64,000 bases of DNA, taken from assembly GCA_030674185.1 (NCBI GenBank), contig JAPXFY010000253.1, forward strand, positions 1 through 64,000, given 5' to 3'. Shown here one piece after another: positions 60,532-64,000 of this stretch. Origin of the DNA: Monoplex corrugatus (taxonomy: Eukaryota; Mollusca; Gastropoda; Littorinimorpha; Ranellidae). Made by a program: the position numbers and the translations under genes. Position 1 is the stretch's first letter; each line of letters opens with the position of its first letter. The notes below the pieces were generated by a model. That model did no database searches and was not told where the DNA came from. It saw nothing but the letters and a program-made list of their open reading frames with translations.

Positions 60532-60562
60532 GCGCTTAGGGCTTTTTTTTTAGATTAAGCGC
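60532..60562 (+). other. 3' hairpin of the LINE
   Basis: GCGCTTA (60532-60538) pairs with TAAGCGC (60556-60562) across a 17-nt T-rich loop. A 3' stem-loop of this sort is a recognition element in several LINE families; the role here is inferred. Confidence 0.55.
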
Positions 60563-60567
60563 CATAA

Positions 60568-60591
60568 ATGTTCACTATTATGTTCACTATT
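60568..60591 (+). repeat. 12-bp tandem repeat at the LINE 3' end
   Basis: ATGTTCACTATT occurs twice in a row and then the satellite resumes. Short 3'-terminal repeats replace poly-A in CR1/L2-like elements. Confidence 0.7.
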
Positions 60592-62336
60592 AGTTAGTTA
60601 TTTAGATAGTTTTACTTAATTAGTTTATTGATTGGTTAGCTGGTTAGCTGGTTAGTTAGTTAGTTAGGTAATTTGTTATACAGTTAGTTAGTTAGTCAGT
60701 TAGTTATGTAGTTTGTTAGTTGAATAGTTAGTTAGTTAGTTAGTTAGTTCGTTAGTTCTTTAGTTCGTTAGTTCGTTAGTTAGTTAGTTAGTTAGTTGGT
60801 TGGTTGGTTGGTTGGTTGGTTAGTTAGTTAGTTATTTAGTTAGTTAGTTCGTTAGTTCGTTAGTTCGTTAGTTAGTTAGTTTGTTAGTTGGTTAGTTGGT
60901 TAGTTAGTTAGATAGTTCGTTCTTTCGTTATTTAGTAAGTTAGTAATTTAATTAGTTAATTAGTTAGTTAGTTAATTAGTTAATTAATTAGTTATTTATT
61001 TATTAAGTTATTTAGTTAGTTGGTTGGTTAGTTAGTTAGTTTGTTAGTTACTTAGTGAGGTACTTAGATAGGTAGTTAGTTATTTAGTTACTTAGTTACT
61101 TATTTACTTACTTATGTTGGTAGGTAGTTACTTACTTAATTACTTATGTTGGTAGGTAGTTAGTTCATTTTGTTAGTTAGTTACTTAATTAGTTATTTAG
61201 TTAGTTTAGTAGTTATTTAGTTATTTAGTAAGTTAATTAGTTAGGTAGGAGACTTCTTACTTATGTTGGTTGGTAGTTCAATTCGTTAGTTAGGTAGTTA
61301 GTTAGTCAGTTAGTTAGTTAATAAGTTAGTTAGTTAGTAAGTTAGTTATATTGTTAGTTAATTATTTAGTTAGTAAGTTAGTAAGTTGGTAGGTTAGTTA
61401 GTTACTTAGTGAGTTAGTTAAGTAGTTAACTAGGTAGTTAGTTGGTTAGTTAGTTAGTTGGTTAGTTGATAAGTTAGTTAATTATTAGTTTATTAGTTAT
61501 TTAGTAAGTTAGTTAGTTAGTTAGTTAATTAATTCGTTATTGAGATAGTTAGTTAATTAGTTATTTATTTATTCAGTTAGTTGATTGGTTGGTTGGTTGG
61601 TTCGTTAGTTAGTTAATTAGTTAGTTGGTTTGTTTAGTTAGTTAGTTAATTAGTTAGTCACTTAGTTAGTTAGTCAGTTTGTAAGTTTGTTTGTTGGTTA
61701 TATAGTTACTTAGTTAATTAGTTTATTCAGTTAGTTAGCTAGTTTGATAGTTAAATAGGAAGCTTCTGACTTACTTATGTTGGTAGTCAGTTTATTACCT
61801 TAGTTAGTTAGTTGGTTAGTTGGTTGGTTGGTTGATTAGTTAGTTAGTTACTTAGTTAGTAAGTTATTTAGTTAGTCAGTTACTGAGTTAGTCAGTTTGA
61901 TAGTCGGTAAATTAGTTAGTAAGTTAGTTACTTAGATGGTTAATTAGTTAGTTAGGTAGTTAGTTAGTAAGTTAGTTAGTTAGTTTTGTACGCAGTTATT
62001 TAGTTAGTTAGGTAGTTAGTTAATCAGTTCGGTACTTACTTACTTACTTACGTTGGTAGGTAGTTAGTTCGTTATTTAGTTAGTTAGATACTTAGTTAGT
62101 AAATAAGGTAGTTAGTTAGGAGACTTCTTACTTATGTTGGTTGGTAGTTCTGTTCAGTAGTTTAGTTATTTAGTTAGTTAATAAGTTAATTATTTAGTGA
62201 GTTGATAAATACTTAGTTAATTATTTACTTATTTTAGTTAGTAAGTATAACTTACTAACTAAAATAAGTAAATAATTAACTAAGTACTTATTAACTAACT
62301 AGTTAGTTAGTTAGTTAATCAGTTAGTAGTTAGTTA
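60592..62336 (+). repeat. (GTTA)n degenerate satellite, block 3
   Basis: Same satellite, with the punctuation block at 61759 and shorter variants (GAGACTTCTTACTTATG) near 61250 and 62120. Contains the palindrome at 62210-62286. Confidence 0.95.
62210..62286. repeat. Perfect palindrome, 37-bp arms, 3-bp spacer
   Basis: The left arm 62210-62246 ends GTTAGTAAGT, the spacer is ATA, and the right arm 62250-62286 begins ACTTACTAAC. Outside it, TAGTTAGTTAATAAG (62171-62185) pairs again with CTTATTAACTAACTA (62287-62301), leaving a 24-nt bulge on the left. Confidence 0.93.
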
Positions 62337-62435
62337 GATTGCCACTCAAGAATCGGCCTGCACAGCCACAGCGGAAAGTGCACGTCATGACCACAACGCC
62401 TCCTGGTGCAGATGTAAAGAGGCCGACGACGACGA
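62337..62435 (+). mobile_element. 3' scrap of another LINE
   Basis: About 100 bp of non-satellite sequence. From 62337 it reads DCHSRIGLHSHSGKCTS and then TGA (62388-62390). This resembles the zinc-finger-like end (CxxxC...RIGLxSH) of many invertebrate LINE ORFs. About 35 nt of untranslated sequence and a GACGACGACGA tail follow. Severely 5'-truncated. Identification is by motif only. Confidence 0.55.
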
Positions 62436-62443
62436 GTTAGTTA

Positions 62444-62492
<49 letters not shown>

Positions 62493-64000
62493 AGGTAGGT
62501 AGGTAGGTAGGTAGGTAGGTAGGTAGGTAGGTAGGTAGTAGGTAGTTAGTTAGTTCGTTCGTTAGTTCGGTAGTTCGGTAGTTCGGGTTAGTTAGTTAGT
62601 TATGTTAGTTAGTTAGTTGGTTGGTTGGTTGGTTGGTTGGTTGGTTAGTTGGTTAGTTGGTTAGTTACATGGTTACTTAGTTAGTCTGTCAGTTACTTAG
62701 TTAGTTATTAAATAATTAAATAGTTAGTTAGTTAGTTGGTTGATTACTTAGATAGTTAGTTAGTTAGTGAGTGAGCGAGTGAGTGAGTGAGTGAGTGAGT
62801 GAGTAAGTTAGTTAGTTAGTTGTTGGTTGGTTGGTTGGTTACATAGTTAGTTAGTTATGAAATAATAATTAGTTAAGTTAGTTAGTCAGTTAATTAGTTG
62901 GTTAGTTAGTTAGTTAGTTAGTCATTTAGTTCGTTCGTTCGTTCGTTACTTAGTTAGTTAGTTCGTTAGTTCGTTAGTTCATTAGTTAGTTATTTAGTTA
63001 TTTAGTTATTTAGTTATTTAGTTGGTTGGTTGGTTGGTTAGTTAGTTAGTTAGTTAGTGAGTTACTTAGATAGGTATTTAGTTAGTTAATTAGTTACTTA
63101 TTTATTTATGTTGGTAGGTAGCTGATTTCATTAGTTAGTTATTTGGTTAGTTAGTTAGGAAGATAGTTAGTTAGGAAGATAGTTAGTTAGTTAGTCAGTC
63201 AGTCAGTTAGTTAGTTAGTTAGTTAGTTCGTTAGTTAGTTCGTTCGTTCGGTCGTTCGTTCGTTAGTTACTTAGTTAGTTTGTTAGTTCGTTATTTCGTT
63301 ATTTCGTTATTTCGTTAGTTCGTTAGTTAGTTAGTTAGTTAGTTGGTTGGTTGGTTGGTTAGTTTGTTAGTTAGTTAGTTAGTGAGTTACTTAGGTAGGT
63401 AGTTAGTTAATTAGTTAGTTACTTAGTTATTTACCTATGTTGGTAGGTAGTTGATTTCATTAGTTAGTTAGGAAGTTAGTTAGTTAGTCAGTCAGTTAGT
63501 TAGTTAGTTCGTTAGTTAGTTCGTTATTCCGTTAGTTAGTTATTTAGTTATTTAGTTGGTTAGTTGGTTAGTTAGTTAGGTGGTGAGTTACTTAGATGGT
63601 AGGTAGGTAGTTAATTAGTTACTTAGTTATTTATTTTCTTATGTTGGTGAGTTATTTGGTTAGTTAGTTAGTTAGTTAGTTAGCTAGTTAGTGAGTTAGT
63701 GATTTAGTGAATTAGTGAGTTAGTTAGTTGGTTGGTTCGTTCGTTAGTAAGTTTAGTTAGTTAGTTTGTTAGTTATTTACATATTTAGTCAGTTAAGTAG
63801 CTAGTTGGATAGTTAAAAAGGAATCTTTTGACTTACTTATGTTGGTAATTAGTTCATTACGTTCGTTCGTTAGTTAGGTAGTCAGTTAGTTAGTTAGTCA
63901 GACTGTAAGTTAGTTTGTTACTTAGTTAGTGAGTTAGGTAGTTGGATGGTCAAATAGGAAGCCTCTGACTTATTATGTTGGTAGTTAGTTCATTACCTTA
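62436..64000 (+). repeat. (GTTA)n degenerate satellite, block 4
   Basis: Starts with a clean (TTAG)n run, then a (GTAG)n run (about 62490-62540), then complex satellite. The part 62.92-64.0 kb repeats 58.23-59.42 kb. About 62.60-62.71 kb resembles 54.59-54.69 kb (shared ACATGGTTACTTAG and GTCTGTCAGTTA order). Punctuation blocks at 63821 and 63958. Confidence 0.95.

Larger units (their letters stand above)
59745..60591 (+). mobile_element. 5'-truncated CR1/L2-like LINE
   Basis: Non-LTR retrotransposon fragment inserted in the (GTTA)n satellite. It holds the C-terminal part of the reverse transcriptase ORF, a 3' untranslated region with its own (TG)n tract, a conserved-looking 3' hairpin, and a 12-bp terminal repeat. 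5' truncation with an intact 3' end is what target-primed reverse transcription produces. Target-site duplications cannot be seen against the tetranucleotide background. Confidence 0.85.

Noticed and set aside
60306..60553. Cys-Val frames in the LINE 3' region
   Set aside because: Translation of a (TG)n tract within a LINE untranslated region.
54489..64000. Telomeric repeat
   Set aside because: The unit is four bases (TTAG), not TTAGGG or TTAGG, is strongly degenerate, and contains transposons and larger repeats. An internal satellite is more likely.

Overview
The window is repetitive DNA from a multicellular eukaryote and contains no recognisable host gene. The transposon families are a Penelope-like element with a C-terminal GIY-YIG nuclease, a DD34E Tc1-type transposon and several 5'-truncated LINEs. 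Together with long (TG)n tracts they fit an invertebrate animal. A mollusc is my best guess from family resemblance, not something the sequence proves.

Positions 1-54488 are one head-to-tail array (a macrosatellite) of 13 units, the first and last partial. A standard unit is about 5.6-5.7 kb. In order it holds a Penelope-like element (PLE) on the + strand (about 200 nt leader, reverse transcriptase, Cys-rich linker, GIY-YIG endonuclease), an antisense 3' fragment of a LINE, a (TG)n tract, about 140 nt of unique sequence, and a Tc1-type transposon in + orientation. The Tc1 copy sits at the same TA in every unit that has one. Unit 12 (TA at 53447-53448) has the empty site, so the transposon entered one unit and was then multiplied with the array.

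Between about 24.5 and 41 kb the array is built of dimers of about 7.8 kb (one long unit plus one short unit). In the short unit a deletion fused the middle of the Tc1 transposase to the PLE linker just before the endonuclease. All PLE copies are broken, and two single-base frameshifts are common to every copy that covers them. Only one transposase is open from end to end (Tc1-10, 42625-43659, 344 codons). Units 1-3 carry many extra one-base indels that look like unpolished sequence.

Positions 54489-64000 are a degenerate (GTTA)n satellite with a superimposed motif that recurs at about 190 bp in places. Set into it are an inverted Tc1 copy (55466-57033), the 3' end of a CR1/L2-like LINE (59745-60591), a roughly 100-bp 3' scrap of another LINE (62337-62435), a 34-bp relic of the PLE leader (55381-55414), and a 37-bp-arm palindrome (62210-62286). 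No tRNA, rRNA, CRISPR, prokaryotic operon or viral gene was seen.
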